Shown: positions 34,942-44,097, counted from the stretch's first letter. The stretch: DNA of 64,000 nt from JAYEIA01 sp964472505 (GCA_964472505.1 CAYYQW010000004.1:33023-97022), one strand, 5' to 3'. A program made the numbers and translations. Notes: a model not told the origin generated them from the letters alone.

Positions 34942-34979
34942 TCTGACCTCTGATCTCTGATCTCTGACTTCTGAAATCT
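34942..34979. repeat. Tandem heptamer repeat
   Basis: Five copies of a 7-bp unit TCTGAYY with changes at the last two positions (TCTGACC, TCTGATC, TCTGATC, TCTGACT, TCTGAAA). It lies between the third MITE-like copy and the end of the aminotransferase gene. Confidence 0.75.
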
Positions 34980-35003
34980 TAGCGTCTGTTGTGAAACTTC
35001 AGC

Positions 35004-36113
35004 TTATAATTTATCAAAGAATCTTTTAAATTTTTCGTGCGGCACAGAGACACAAACACGTGAATACGCTTCGGTGTTTATCTTCGGGTCTTTTGTGAAA
35101 TAATTAAGCCCCACACTGCCTATGGCTGCATTAGTTAGCTGTTGTTCGGTAATATTCAGAATAACGAAAATACCCCAAATTTCATCGTATGAATACAGTT
35201 CTTCAGCAATAAATCCTCGTTTTTTCAAGTAAGCAATATTTTTTTTAATGGCTCCGGCGGTTTCATTTCGGAATTGCGTAACGGCTTTTTCGCCTTCCGG
35301 ACTTACAAGCAAGCGTTCAATCAGTTCTTGGGCAAAAACATTTACACCGTTGCCGGAGAACAAAAGCCGAACCGCAAATTCTTTTTGAAAATTTTTATCG
35401 CTGCAGTGCATAAAACCAACACGCTGTCCGCTCAAACCCACTGATTTGCTGAAACTTTCGGTAATAATTACATTTTCATACTCCAAAAGTTGTTTATACA
35501 AGCTATCATTTTCATCGGTAAAAAGTTTGCGATAGGGGCCGTCCCAAATAACGGTAACATTGTGTTTTGACAAAATTTCAACTGCATTCAGCAGCAATTT
35601 GTCAGGAGCCTTTTCCCCGGAAGGGTTGTTCGGGTCGCAAATAATTACGGCGCTGTCGGCATAGTTCTCCGGCCGACTGATTAAGTCTTCAAACTTTTGA
35701 TAAAAGCCTTGCGTTTTTTTGTGAATTTTCAATAAATTGCCGTATGCACCCCAGAATAAATTGGGTGTATATATGGTATCGTAATTCAGACACGATATTG
35801 TCAGGTAGAGCGCATTCATGCCGCCGGATGTTATAAAAATATTGTCATCCGTTGCCGAGCCCTGAAAAAAATGTGTATTTACGGCTTTTTTCAAACCGCT
35901 TGTGCCGCGGCCGGGCGGGTAATATTGCAGTTTTTCGGAATTATAGTCTATGGCTTTGGCAATCGGGTTTAAATCTATCGTAACTACCTGGTTAATACCA
36001 CGGTTTAGATATAAATATTCTCGATTCTCTTCAATACTTTTTTGCCTGAGTTGTTCTCCTATTGTAACAATGGAAGAATATTTGGCACCCGAAAAATTTA
36101 CTTTGTGAAACAT
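35004..36113 (-). CDS. PLP-dependent aminotransferase (class I/II)
   Basis: 369 residues with fold-type I aminotransferase motifs: ITSGGMNALYLT, CDPNNPSGE (substrate/PLP Asn and Asp region), and the PLP lysine in ITESFSKSVGLSGQRVGF. It is shorter than the usual 380-400 but complete. The substrate cannot be told from sequence. It lies 10 bp downstream of folE, so the two are probably co-transcribed, which could hint at a pterin- or aromatic-related role, though this is only an inference from position. Confidence 0.85.
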   Translation of the reverse strand: MFHKVNFSGAKYSSIVTIGEQLRQKSIEENREYLYLNRGINQVVTIDLNPIAKAIDYNSEKLQYYPPGRGTSGLKKAVNTHFFQGSATDDNIFITSGGMNALYLTISCLNYDTIYTPNLFWGAYGNLLKIHKKTQGFYQKFEDLISRPENYADSAVIICDPNNPSGEKAPDKLLLNAVEILSKHNVTVIWDGPYRKLFTDENDSLYKQLLEYENVIITESFSKSVGLSGQRVGFMHCSDKNFQKEFAVRLLFSGNGVNVFAQELIERLLVSPEGEKAVTQFRNETAGAIKKNIAYLKKRGFIAEELYSYDEIWGIFVILNITEQQLTNAAIGSVGLNYFTKDPKINTEAYSRVCVSVPHEKFKRFFDKL

Positions 36114-36123
36114 AAGCGTGTTT

Positions 36124-36759
36124 TTAATGAAGGTCGGTTTTAATTAAATTAACAAATTCCGTGCGTGTATCTGCATTTTTAAATACGCCTTTAAAAGCCG
36201 ATGTCGTGGTTACTGAGTTTTGTTTTTGAATACCGCGCATTTGCATGCACATGTGTTGGGCTTCGATTACAACAGCTACACCTTTAGGTTTAAGCGTATC
36301 GTTTATGCAATCGGTTATTTGCATGGTTAACCTTTCCTGCACTTGCATTCGGCGCGCAAAAGCATCTACTACACGGGCTATTTTGCTGAGACCCGTAATG
36401 GTGCCGTTTGGAATATAAGCCACATGTGCTTTTCCGAAAAAAGGAAGCAAATGATGTTCGCACATTGAGTAGAGTTCAATATCTTTTACCAAAACCATTT
36501 CATTATAATCTTCTTTAAAAAGTGCGCTTTCAATAATTTCCTGCGGATTGGTATTGTAGCCTTGCATGATAAATTGAAAAGCTTTTGCCACACGCTCGGG
36601 AGTTTTTTGTATGCCTTCACGCGCAGTGTTTTCTCCGAGTAATTCGATGATTTCAGCCACACGTTTTTGTATTTGTCGGGTAGTTTCGTCGTTCCAACTG
36701 TCTGTTCTGATATATCCGGCATCGGGCTTGATGCCCGTGCCTGCTTTTATAATGTTCAT
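36124..36759 (-). CDS. folE: GTP cyclohydrolase I
   Basis: 211 residues. It converts GTP to dihydroneopterin triphosphate, the first step of folate synthesis. Zinc ligands are seen in YSMCEHHLLPFFG and later in EAQHMCMQMRGI. GLSKIARVVDAFARR and RLTMQI are also conserved. It lies upstream of the aminotransferase gene in the same direction. Confidence 0.96.
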   Translation of the reverse strand: MNIIKAGTGIKPDAGYIRTDSWNDETTRQIQKRVAEIIELLGENTAREGIQKTPERVAKAFQFIMQGYNTNPQEIIESALFKEDYNEMVLVKDIELYSMCEHHLLPFFGKAHVAYIPNGTITGLSKIARVVDAFARRMQVQERLTMQITDCINDTLKPKGVAVVIEAQHMCMQMRGIQKQNSVTTTSAFKGVFKNADTRTEFVNLIKTDLH

Positions 36760-36852
36760 ATTTGTGTTTTTAAAATGCTGAATACAAAGGTAATCTTTTC
36801 GGCAGATAAAAAAAAGCCCATATTTGCATTTGAAAAATGCCGGTATGAGACC

Positions 36853-37311
36853 GGCTAAATATTATTTTGAGCTGCTGAAGCTTTTTTCTAAGTTTCATAA
36901 AGATAAAATACAGCTATATAAACTGCTATATTTAACAAATTCTTAAATATCCCTAATCAGGTATCAAAGAAGAAATAATTTTAGCCTCAGCTCTGATTAT
37001 TATGTGTATATACTAAATTATTCGCAGTTGAATATGGGAATAAGCTAAAAGTAGTAGTTATGCTGTTTTCTGCTGAGGTAAAACCTAATATATAAGGTTT
37101 TTTAAAAACCTTATGTTTGAAGTTTTAACCTAAGTAGAACAATAACACAATGATAATCAACCTTATTTATCTTATCTGTTTTTCCGGAATTTTACGATAA
37201 TATATTTTTCGTGAAACAATGGATATGAAAATAAGTCTATCGTAAACCCAGTCTGAAAAACAGGCAAAAAGATGATAACCTAATCTCAGCACCTCAAAAT
37301 AATATTTAGCC
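36853..37311. mobile_element. Candidate MITE with 26-bp terminal inverted repeats (459 bp)
   Basis: The left end 36853-36878 (begins GGCTAAATATTATTTTGAG) and the right end 37286-37311 are inverted copies agreeing at 25 of 26 bases. The 407 bp between have no open frame and contain a near-palindrome AAGGTTTTTTAAAAACCTT (37094-37112). The element accounts for most of the 595-bp gap between folE and mqnB. No target-site duplication is visible next to these boundaries. A related solo end lies at 32522-32543. Confidence 0.6.
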
Positions 37312-37354
37312 TGAAACTGTCGGTCTAAATTAAATTATCTTTTATTTTTGTTAA

Positions 37355-38002
37355 ATGAAAATTCTAATTGTTACGGCTGTTCCCGGAGAACAACAAGCGA
37401 TTCAAAATCAGATTAATAAAAGAAAAGCTTTAAGCGTTGAACCGGAATTTTTATGCACCGGCGCTTCGGTACCTTTTACCGTATTTGCATTAACACAACA
37501 TTTGAGCAATCATTCATCAATTGATTTATGTATAAATGCCGGTATTTGCGGCAGTTTTTCCGATGAATATCCCATTGGAAGCGTACTAAATATTGTGAGC
37601 GATACTTTTGCCGACATCGGTATTGTGAAAACCGAAAAAAGCACGGATATGTTTGAAGCCGGCTTTTGGCAAGCTAACCGAAACGGATTCTCCGGGAAGA
37701 ACTTGAAAAATAAAACCCAAATTTCAACGGGTTTACCCGAAGTGTCCGGAATAACGGTGAATATGACCTCCGGCAGAAGCGAGCAAATTCGCCGGCGCAT
37801 TAATAAGTACAATCCGGATACCGAGAGTATGGAAGGTGCCGGTTTTGCTTTTGTATGTGAAAACTACAAATTACCTTGGCTGCAGATACGTGCGGTTTCA
37901 AACTTAATCGCCGAAAGGCATTTTCAAAAATGGGATATTCCTCTATCTTTAGAACAATTGGGTATGGCGGTAGCCGACTTTTTGGAATCTTTGGAAAATT
38001 AA
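37355..38002 (+). CDS. mqnB: Futalosine hydrolase
   Basis: 215 residues of the nucleoside phosphorylase/hydrolase fold. It removes the base from futalosine in the futalosine route to menaquinone. The N-terminus MKILIVTAVPGEQQAI, CINAGICGSFSDEYPIG, the ESMEGAGFAFVC block and the RAVSNLIAERH end match MqnB. mqnD follows 560 bp later with a small lipoprotein gene between. A TATTTTTG box ends only 4 bp before the ATG; if used, the transcript would be nearly leaderless. Confidence 0.9.
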   Translation: MKILIVTAVPGEQQAIQNQINKRKALSVEPEFLCTGASVPFTVFALTQHLSNHSSIDLCINAGICGSFSDEYPIGSVLNIVSDTFADIGIVKTEKSTDMFEAGFWQANRNGFSGKNLKNKTQISTGLPEVSGITVNMTSGRSEQIRRRINKYNPDTESMEGAGFAFVCENYKLPWLQIRAVSNLIAERHFQKWDIPLSLEQLGMAVADFLESLEN

Positions 38003-38041
38003 AAAAAATAAAAGAACACTTTATTATATATTCGAAATAAC

Positions 38042-38500
38042 ATGAAAAGGTACCTTATAATAAGTATTATTTTTTTTAGTGTTGCTTGTGCATCCAAAAA
38101 TACACTTACAAAACATGAGTTTGCAGATATTTCTGACCATACGAGCGGTATTTTTTTATTTGAGGAAAACGGGAAAGTTTATCCGCATTTTGCCGATGAA
38201 AAAATCACCTATACTCTGGCTGCAAACCCTTCCGTCCCTTTTTCCGATTTTGATAAAATATCCAAAAGCGAGAATGGTGCCGGCGCATACATCGTATTTA
38301 AACTAAGCGCGGACGGTGCAGTCAAGTTTGAAAAATTGACTACTCAGTATCACTTACAAAAAATTGCCTTTGTAATAGACGGCCTTGTAATTTCAACTCC
38401 CGTCATTCACATGCCCGTAAGCGGAGGCGCCGTGCAAATATCCGGTTTAAGCAAAGAAGAAGCCGATTTTATTTTTCGAAAAGTAAAAGCTTCCAAATAG
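38042..38500 (+). CDS. Small lipoprotein resembling the SecD P1-head domain
   Basis: 152 residues with a short lipoprotein signal (MKRYLIISIIFFSVAC). The C-terminal part, IAFVIDGLVISTPVIHMPVSGGAVQISGLSKEEADFI, closely follows the pattern of the periplasmic head of SecD (a VxDGxVISxPVI stretch, then GGxxQISG and an EEA helix). SecD itself has six membrane helices, absent here. It is inserted between mqnB and mqnD with gaps of 40 and 60 bp. The role is unknown; a free head-like module tethered to a membrane is inferred. Confidence 0.7.
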   Translation: MKRYLIISIIFFSVACASKNTLTKHEFADISDHTSGIFLFEENGKVYPHFADEKITYTLAANPSVPFSDFDKISKSENGAGAYIVFKLSADGAVKFEKLTTQYHLQKIAFVIDGLVISTPVIHMPVSGGAVQISGLSKEEADFIFRKVKASK

Positions 38501-38560
38501 TTATTCGTTTCTTTGCTTTAAAGGCATTAAATTTAAGCTAACTTTTTAAGAATAATTATT

Positions 38561-39400
38561 ATGAAACTTTCTCTATCCTATTCGCCATGCCCCAACGATA
38601 CTTTTATTTTTGATGCAGCAGTGCATCATAAAGTAGATACCGAGGGTATCGAATTTGATTTGCAGCTTGCCGATGTGGAAGAGCTCAACAAAAAAGCACT
38701 TAACGGAGCCGTTGATATTACAAAACTCAGCTATCATGCTTTTATGCATGTATCGCAGGATTATCAGCTATTGCGAGCCGGAGGTGCATTGGGCGAAAAT
38801 AACGGCCCGCTTTTAATTTCGGCAAAACCAATTAGTGTGAGTGAATTGAAAAATAAAACCATTGCCATACCCGGCAAGCTCACAACAGCTAACTTGCTGC
38901 TGAGCATTGCTTTTCCGGATGCTCAAAATCGTAAGGAATATATCTTTTCCGATATTGAGCAAGCGGTTATTTCCGGCGAAGCGGATTGCGGACTGATAAT
39001 TCATGAAAATCGGTTTACTTATCAAACTAAAAAGCTTATTAAATTGGCCGATTTGGGTGAGATTTGGGAAAAGAAAACCGCACTTCCCATACCGTTGGGC
39101 GGAATTGTGATTAAAAGAAGTTTTGATAATAAAATAAAAACAGCGATTAACAGAATTATTCGGCGCAGCATGAGATTTGCTTATGAAAATCCGGATTCGG
39201 CAGCCGAATATATTAAGGAAAATGCTCAGGAAATGGATCCCGAAGTTATGCGCAAACACATTGAGCTTTATGTAAACGAGTATTCATTTGATGTGGGAAG
39301 CAAAGGAATGCAAGCGGTAAAGTGCTTATTTGAAGAGGCGGCAAAATACCAATCGCTTCCGGCGCTAAATACCGATTTTTTTATTGACCATCGAATCTGA
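38561..39400 (+). CDS. mqnD: 1,4-dihydroxy-6-naphthoate synthase
   Basis: 279 residues of the periplasmic-binding-protein-like MqnA/MqnD fold, with the MqnD start LSYSPCPNDTFIFDAAVHH, then DITKLSYHAFMHV, LGENNGPLLIS and DCGLIIHENRFTY. It converts cyclic dehypoxanthine futalosine to 1,4-dihydroxy-6-naphthoate in the menaquinone pathway. Same direction as mqnB. Other pathway genes (mqnA, mqnC, mqnE) are not in the window. Confidence 0.93.
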   Translation: MKLSLSYSPCPNDTFIFDAAVHHKVDTEGIEFDLQLADVEELNKKALNGAVDITKLSYHAFMHVSQDYQLLRAGGALGENNGPLLISAKPISVSELKNKTIAIPGKLTTANLLLSIAFPDAQNRKEYIFSDIEQAVISGEADCGLIIHENRFTYQTKKLIKLADLGEIWEKKTALPIPLGGIVIKRSFDNKIKTAINRIIRRSMRFAYENPDSAAEYIKENAQEMDPEVMRKHIELYVNEYSFDVGSKGMQAVKCLFEEAAKYQSLPALNTDFFIDHRI

Positions 39401-39474
39401 AAAATTCGTTCAACAAGAAAGGCCGTACTTGACAGCAAAGTTAATCGGTTGGTTCCCTTATTTATGAACTAACA

Positions 39475-39855
39475 TTATTCCGTTTCTTTGTCGTTTAAAA
39501 ATCGCATAAATTCTTTATCCGACTCCTCAATATGGTGAGATTTCCATTCTTGAAGTATCTTATACAGTGTTTCCAAACTCTTTTGCGGTTTGTTTTGACA
39601 TTCAGAATGCAGCGCCGGAAGTTGGTTTATAAAGTCTTGATGCTCTTTTTTGTGAAGTTCGAGTTTAGGATACCTGCTGCGGCTCAGTAGTATTTCTTCT
39701 TCCGTTATATAGTTCTCGCTGATGTATGATAATTTATGAAAACACTGCATAATTTCGTTGCGTCCGGGGTTTTCCCCTGACTTTATTTTTTCAATATCAG
39801 CTATTAAATGTTCTATTCTTCGATGATGTTTTGCAAGTAAGTCGGCTCCTTTCAT
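39475..39855 (-). CDS. Hemerythrin-like protein missing one iron ligand
   Basis: 126 residues with the hemerythrin HHE plan: an N-terminal LLAKHHRRIEHL helix, a central helix, YPKLELHKKEHQDF (HxxxH) and LQEWKSHHIEESDKEFMRFL (the HxxxxD helix). At the usual HFxxEE position the sequence reads NYITEE, so the histidine is replaced by Asn. The di-iron O2 site may be altered or lost. It stands alone. The chemoreceptor at 55013-56935 has an intact version of the domain. Confidence 0.75.
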   Translation of the reverse strand: MKGADLLAKHHRRIEHLIADIEKIKSGENPGRNEIMQCFHKLSYISENYITEEEILLSRSRYPKLELHKKEHQDFINQLPALHSECQNKPQKSLETLYKILQEWKSHHIEESDKEFMRFLNDKETE

Positions 39856-40060
39856 TGTGTATTTCTTTTTTTACAAATAAGAGCTAATTGTCCGAGAAAA
39901 AAAATGATTTTTATCAACCCGCTTATTTTAAAATCAAGGCACTCTTTAAGTGTTTCTTATTCAGTTCTTTAAGTTGTTGAACGCAAAACTTTTGCTTGTC
40001 CACAAAAGCATTTGTTTTTAAAGCGCTTATTTTAATGGGTACATTATTTAAAGGAAATCG

Positions 40061-40068
40061 TATCTTTG
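40061..40068 (+). promoter_or_regulatory. -7 promoter element of the nuclease gene
   Basis: TATCTTTG. It overlaps the first possible ATG (40066), which supports the start codon at 40111 for the nuclease. Confidence 0.5.
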
Positions 40069-40110
40069 CAATTCAAGTTTTGTAAGAATTTAAATATCGG
40101 AAAAATTATT

Positions 40111-41340
40111 ATGTCCTCAAAATTAAGATTATTCACTTCCCTTTTGATTATTTTCTTTTTGCCTGTTAATATATACGGGCAGGAAATTAAACAAGCCATT
40201 GAAAAAAATGAAACTGCAATTTGGCAATATCAAGAAAAGATACAAAGTTTAAAAAGCGAGACGGATTCTTTGAAACTAACCCGAGACATTGTCGAAATTG
40301 AATCTTTTGCGCTTCCCGAAATTACGAATAAGGATGCTTTGGTAAAGCATTCAGCGCTTATTCTGCAATACAACGAGGAGCATGAGCAAGCCGATTGGGT
40401 GGCTCATAAAATATCCGTTGATATTCTCACGGGAGCACAAGGCAGAACAAACGATTTTAGAGCCGATCCAAAAGTATCTACCGGCACGGCCGAAAAAGAT
40501 GATTATTGGTATAGTGGTTTTGACCGAGGGCATTTGGCTCCTTCAGCCGATTTTCGTTGGTCTCAAAAAGCCGTTAGTGAGTCCTATTATTATTCTAACA
40601 TGTCGCCGCAGCGTCCGGAGTTTAACCGTGAGGCTTGGGCCGATCTGGAAAATACTTTAAGGCGATATGTAGAAGAAAAACAAAGGCCGCTTTATGTGGT
40701 TACCGGGCCTTATTATTCCGAAAAACCCAAAAAATTGGGCGATAACAAAGTGAGCATTCCGCAATATTATTTCAAAACCGCCTTAGATTATACCGCTGAC
40801 ACCATAGCAGGAGTGGCTTTTTTGATGCCTAATGCCCAATGCGAGTATCCGGTTTTTTCGTATGCCCTGACTATCGACAGCCTTGAGAGCATAACGGGTA
40901 TCAATTTTTATCATCAATTGCCCGATTCCGCTGAAAACATTGCCGAAAGCATATACGATTACGACTATTGGAAATTTGCTGCCGGCAGCAACTCCATATT
41001 GCCCATTCACCGTAATAAATTGCCGCCCAATACCATAAACACGGTACAAGCTCGCTCGTATTACGATAAACAAGCAACCGTCTGCGGAACTGTTGCTTCG
41101 GCACATACAAGCGATAAAGGCCATTTATTCCTGAATTTCGACGGGCAGTTTCCCGATCAATTATTCTGGTGTACGGTATGGAAAAATGATTTGAAAAATT
41201 TTAGCTATGACCCGGAGAAATTATTAGCCGATAAGAAAATCTGTGTAAGCGGTGTAGTAAAACAAAAATACGGCAAACCCTCCATGAGTTTAAGCAATGA
41301 AAAACAGATTCAGATGTATAAAGACTTGCTTGAAGAATAA
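40111..41340 (+). CDS. Exported DNA/RNA non-specific endonuclease (EndoG/NUC1 type) with OB-fold
   Basis: 409 residues from the ATG at 40111, with a signal peptide (about 1-22) and a short coiled region. The beta-beta-alpha-metal nuclease domain (about 80-275) has the catalytic FDRGHLAPSADF motif (DRGH), NMSPQRPEFNREAW and LYVVTGPYY. The C-terminal 100 residues (CGTVASAHTSDKGHLFLNFDG) look like an OB-fold. It probably degrades extracellular nucleic acid, and lies next to the T9SS genes, although it has no T9SS sorting domain. Confidence 0.85.
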   Translation: MSSKLRLFTSLLIIFFLPVNIYGQEIKQAIEKNETAIWQYQEKIQSLKSETDSLKLTRDIVEIESFALPEITNKDALVKHSALILQYNEEHEQADWVAHKISVDILTGAQGRTNDFRADPKVSTGTAEKDDYWYSGFDRGHLAPSADFRWSQKAVSESYYYSNMSPQRPEFNREAWADLENTLRRYVEEKQRPLYVVTGPYYSEKPKKLGDNKVSIPQYYFKTALDYTADTIAGVAFLMPNAQCEYPVFSYALTIDSLESITGINFYHQLPDSAENIAESIYDYDYWKFAAGSNSILPIHRNKLPPNTINTVQARSYYDKQATVCGTVASAHTSDKGHLFLNFDGQFPDQLFWCTVWKNDLKNFSYDPEKLLADKKICVSGVVKQKYGKPSMSLSNEKQIQMYKDLLEE

Positions 41341-41464
41341 ATTTAATATAAATTGCATATCTTGGATTAATAAACTTGCTATTTTTGCGTTAAATTTAGG
41401 ATATTCATTTTTATTAATATAAAAAATGCTTTATTTTGTCATAGAAGACGAAATTATAAATTTC

Positions 41465-42394
41465 ATGAAGAAAATTTTTACATTAACTGCAGCTGTTATC
41501 ATTCATATTTCCGCATTTGGTCAACAAGACCCCCAGTTTGCCCACAATATGTATAATTTGTTGCACTCAAATCCGGCTTATGCCGGTATTTCCGGTGAGA
41601 TATGCGCAAGCGTTATCAGCCGGCAACAATGGGTGGGGTTTGAGGGTGCTCCCAATACCACCTTAGCTACTGTAAGCGGAGCTTTTGATATTTTTAATAT
41701 CCCGAGTGGAGTAGGGCTTAGCATTATGGATGATCGCTTGGGTTTTATGCAAAATTTTCAGGCAAAGCTCTCATACGCATACCACAAGCGCATTGGAAAC
41801 GGTACCCTTGCTTTTGGAATCGACGGCGGTATTCTTAACCAAGATCTCGACGGACAATGGGATCCCCCCGAAAGTCCCGACGATCCTCAAATTCCGAAAG
41901 AAGTTAAATCAAAAATGGTTTTTGATTTGGGCGTGGGAGCCTTTTATGAAGTAAAAAATAATTACTATATCGGATTTTCCACAGCTCATATTCATCAACC
42001 AAAAATTGAATATACAGATGCTGCGGCATCATTCTTGCGGAGAAACTTTTATGCAACCGCCGGATATAATTGGCGACTTTTTAATTCACCGATTGAAATG
42101 AAACCTTCGGCTTTTGTTAAATTTGACGGAGCAAGCATGCAATACAGCGTAAATTTGACTGCTTTATACAATAAAAAAATATGGTTAGGCGTTTCATACA
42201 GAGACCGAGACGCTATAATGCCAATGGCAGGCTTTCAGTTGTTTAACGGTTTGAGAATAGGGTACAGTTACGAACTGTCCGTTTCCAAAATGATAACCGC
42301 ATCAGCAGGAACACATGAAATTTTTCTCGGATATTGTTTTGATTTTTGGAAGCCCGATACAAAATATAAATACAGAAGTATTCGTTATTTATAA
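41465..42394 (+). CDS. porP: PorP/SprF-family T9SS outer membrane protein
   Basis: 309 residues from the ATG at 41465, which starts a signal peptide (MKKIFTLTAAVIIHISAFG). The mature start QQDPQFAHNMYNLLHSNPAYAG is the PorP/SprF signature, followed by a beta-barrel-like sequence ending in FGYCFDFW-type strands. PorP partners with the GldK-GldN ring on the outer membrane in T9SS. A TATTTTTG -7 box is at 41380-41387. It lies 60 bp before gldK. Confidence 0.9.
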   Translation: MKKIFTLTAAVIIHISAFGQQDPQFAHNMYNLLHSNPAYAGISGEICASVISRQQWVGFEGAPNTTLATVSGAFDIFNIPSGVGLSIMDDRLGFMQNFQAKLSYAYHKRIGNGTLAFGIDGGILNQDLDGQWDPPESPDDPQIPKEVKSKMVFDLGVGAFYEVKNNYYIGFSTAHIHQPKIEYTDAAASFLRRNFYATAGYNWRLFNSPIEMKPSAFVKFDGASMQYSVNLTALYNKKIWLGVSYRDRDAIMPMAGFQLFNGLRIGYSYELSVSKMITASAGTHEIFLGYCFDFWKPDTKYKYRSIRYL

Positions 42395-42454
42395 AAGTAA
42401 AATACATACTACATTTTTGAAAAATTTAATTTAATTGCAATAATTTCAGGGACT

Positions 42455-43867
42455 ATGAGAAATTTAATCATTATCGGTATAGTGACGGTAGCGCTTTTTG
42501 CAAGCAGCTGTGGCAGTAACGACGCAAAAGGCGAGCTTATCGGTGTAGGAAAGAGTAGCGACTGGTATGAGCCGGATCCTTACGGAATGGTTTTTATCAG
42601 ACAAGGAAGCTTTAACATGGGTATAAACGATCAGGATGTACCTTTTGCTCACTCCGCCACAACTAAAACCGTTTCCATTGATCCGTTCTGGATGGATGAT
42701 ACCGAAATTACCAACAGCGAATACAAACAGTTTGTATATTGGGTCAGAGACTCGCTTGCTAAACGCCTGCTGGTTGATGCCGGCTTTGAAGAGTATAAAG
42801 CCGAAATCGACGTTGATCGTATGATGGCACTTGACCCGGAATACGACCACGACGACCCGGAAACCTGCATGCTCAATTGGGAAGAAGATGTTAAGTGGAG
42901 TAATCCCGATGAAGTTTATCAGGAAGCTTTGTCTGACTTGTTCCTTTCACACGAAGAGCGTTTCTACAAACAAAAAGAAATTGATTCCAGAAAATTATTT
43001 TACGGATATGAGTGGGTTGACCTCAAGCAAGCAGCCAAACGACAAAACCGTTATAATTTTAACGAAGATTTTACAGGAGGGGAATATAAAGGTACCGTTA
43101 TTGATGAAAATGGTGAAGAAGTCCCTATTAAAGACCGCTCCTCATTTATTATGCGCGGAAGAATTAATGTGTATCCCGATACTTTAGTTTGGATGCAAGA
43201 TTACACCTATTCATACAATGAGCCTTTAGCCAGAATGTATTTTTGGCACACCGCTTATAACGATTATCCGGTAGTGGGAGTTAACTGGCGTCAAGCCAAC
43301 GCTTTCGCAATATGGAGAACACAAATTATGCGTAATTATCAAGCATCACTCGGCGAACCGGCTTTTCAGGATTACCGATTGCCCTCCGAAGCCGAATGGG
43401 AATATGCCGCAAGAGGCGGTCTGGCTCTTTCAATGTACCCGTGGGGCGGTCCATATACCAGAAACGTGCAAGGCTGTTTTATTGCCAACTTTAAACCGCT
43501 CAGAGGAAATTACGGCGATGATGGTGCAAACCGAACCTTAGAAGTAGCAAAATTTGCTCCAAATGAATTTGGATTGTACGATATGGCCGGAAATGTTTCC
43601 GAATGGACTTCCAATGCTTATGATGAATCGGCTTACAGCTTTACTCACGACTTAAACCCCGATTATCGTTACCATGCAGCCGCATCAGACCCGCCCGCTC
43701 TAAAACGTAAAGTTATAAGAGGCGGTTCGTGGAAAGATGTTGCCTATTATTTGCAGGTTGGAGTCCGAAGTTATGAATATCAGGATACCGCAAAATCATA
43801 CGTTGGCTTCCGTTGCGTTCGCTCATTTATGGGCCAAGGCGCAGATTGGGATGCCAGCAATTTTTAA
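42455..43867 (+). CDS. gldK: T9SS/gliding lipoprotein GldK (PorK)
   Basis: 470 residues with a lipoprotein signal (MRNLIIIGIVTVALFASSC). The chain is a formylglycine-generating-enzyme-like (sulfatase-modifying) fold: MVFIRQGSFNMGINDQDVP, DPFWMDDTEITNSEYKQFV, YRLPSEAEWEYAARGG, DMAGNVSEWTSNAYD, VIRGGSWKD and GFRCVRS. In T9SS it forms, with GldN, a large ring at the outer membrane. It is followed by a strong terminator at 43883-43917, which separates it from gldL. Confidence 0.95.
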   Translation: MRNLIIIGIVTVALFASSCGSNDAKGELIGVGKSSDWYEPDPYGMVFIRQGSFNMGINDQDVPFAHSATTKTVSIDPFWMDDTEITNSEYKQFVYWVRDSLAKRLLVDAGFEEYKAEIDVDRMMALDPEYDHDDPETCMLNWEEDVKWSNPDEVYQEALSDLFLSHEERFYKQKEIDSRKLFYGYEWVDLKQAAKRQNRYNFNEDFTGGEYKGTVIDENGEEVPIKDRSSFIMRGRINVYPDTLVWMQDYTYSYNEPLARMYFWHTAYNDYPVVGVNWRQANAFAIWRTQIMRNYQASLGEPAFQDYRLPSEAEWEYAARGGLALSMYPWGGPYTRNVQGCFIANFKPLRGNYGDDGANRTLEVAKFAPNEFGLYDMAGNVSEWTSNAYDESAYSFTHDLNPDYRYHAAASDPPALKRKVIRGGSWKDVAYYLQVGVRSYEYQDTAKSYVGFRCVRSFMGQGADWDASNF

Positions 43868-43882
43868 GCAAGATTAAAATTC

Positions 43883-43917
43883 AAAAAAACTTCCGCAAGA
43901 TTGCGGAAGTTTTTTTT
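43883..43917 (+). terminator. Strong terminator between gldK and gldL
   Basis: ACTTCCGCAA and TTGCGGAAGT form a perfect palindrome, preceded by A7 and followed by T8. It is a clear intrinsic terminator 16 bp after the gldK stop codon. Confidence 0.93.
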
Positions 43918-44028
43918 GTAAAGCAAACTTTAAACAGTATCTTTGATTTTTGTAAAACCCTTTATGGGTTTTTGGCAAGATAATTGTTGTTGAATAATTC
44001 GAAAATTATTATTTTTTTTTTGGATACA

Positions 44029-44060
44029 TTTGTTTATTTTTATCCTGTTTTTTATATTTG
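44029..44060 (+). promoter_or_regulatory. Promoter of gldL-gldM
   Basis: TTTG (44029-44032), 20 nt, TATATTTG (44053-44060): good -33/-7 match, 38 nt before the gldL start codon and 3' of the gldK terminator. A second -7-like TACATTTG lies at 44025-44032. Confidence 0.7.
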
Positions 44061-44097
44061 AAATCACTTATTTTATTAATTTCTAAATTTTACTGCT

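Noticed and set aside
37343..37350. TATTTTTG as the mqnB promoter
   Set aside because: It ends 4 bp before the start codon, too close for an ordinary leader; noted only as an unlikely leaderless option.
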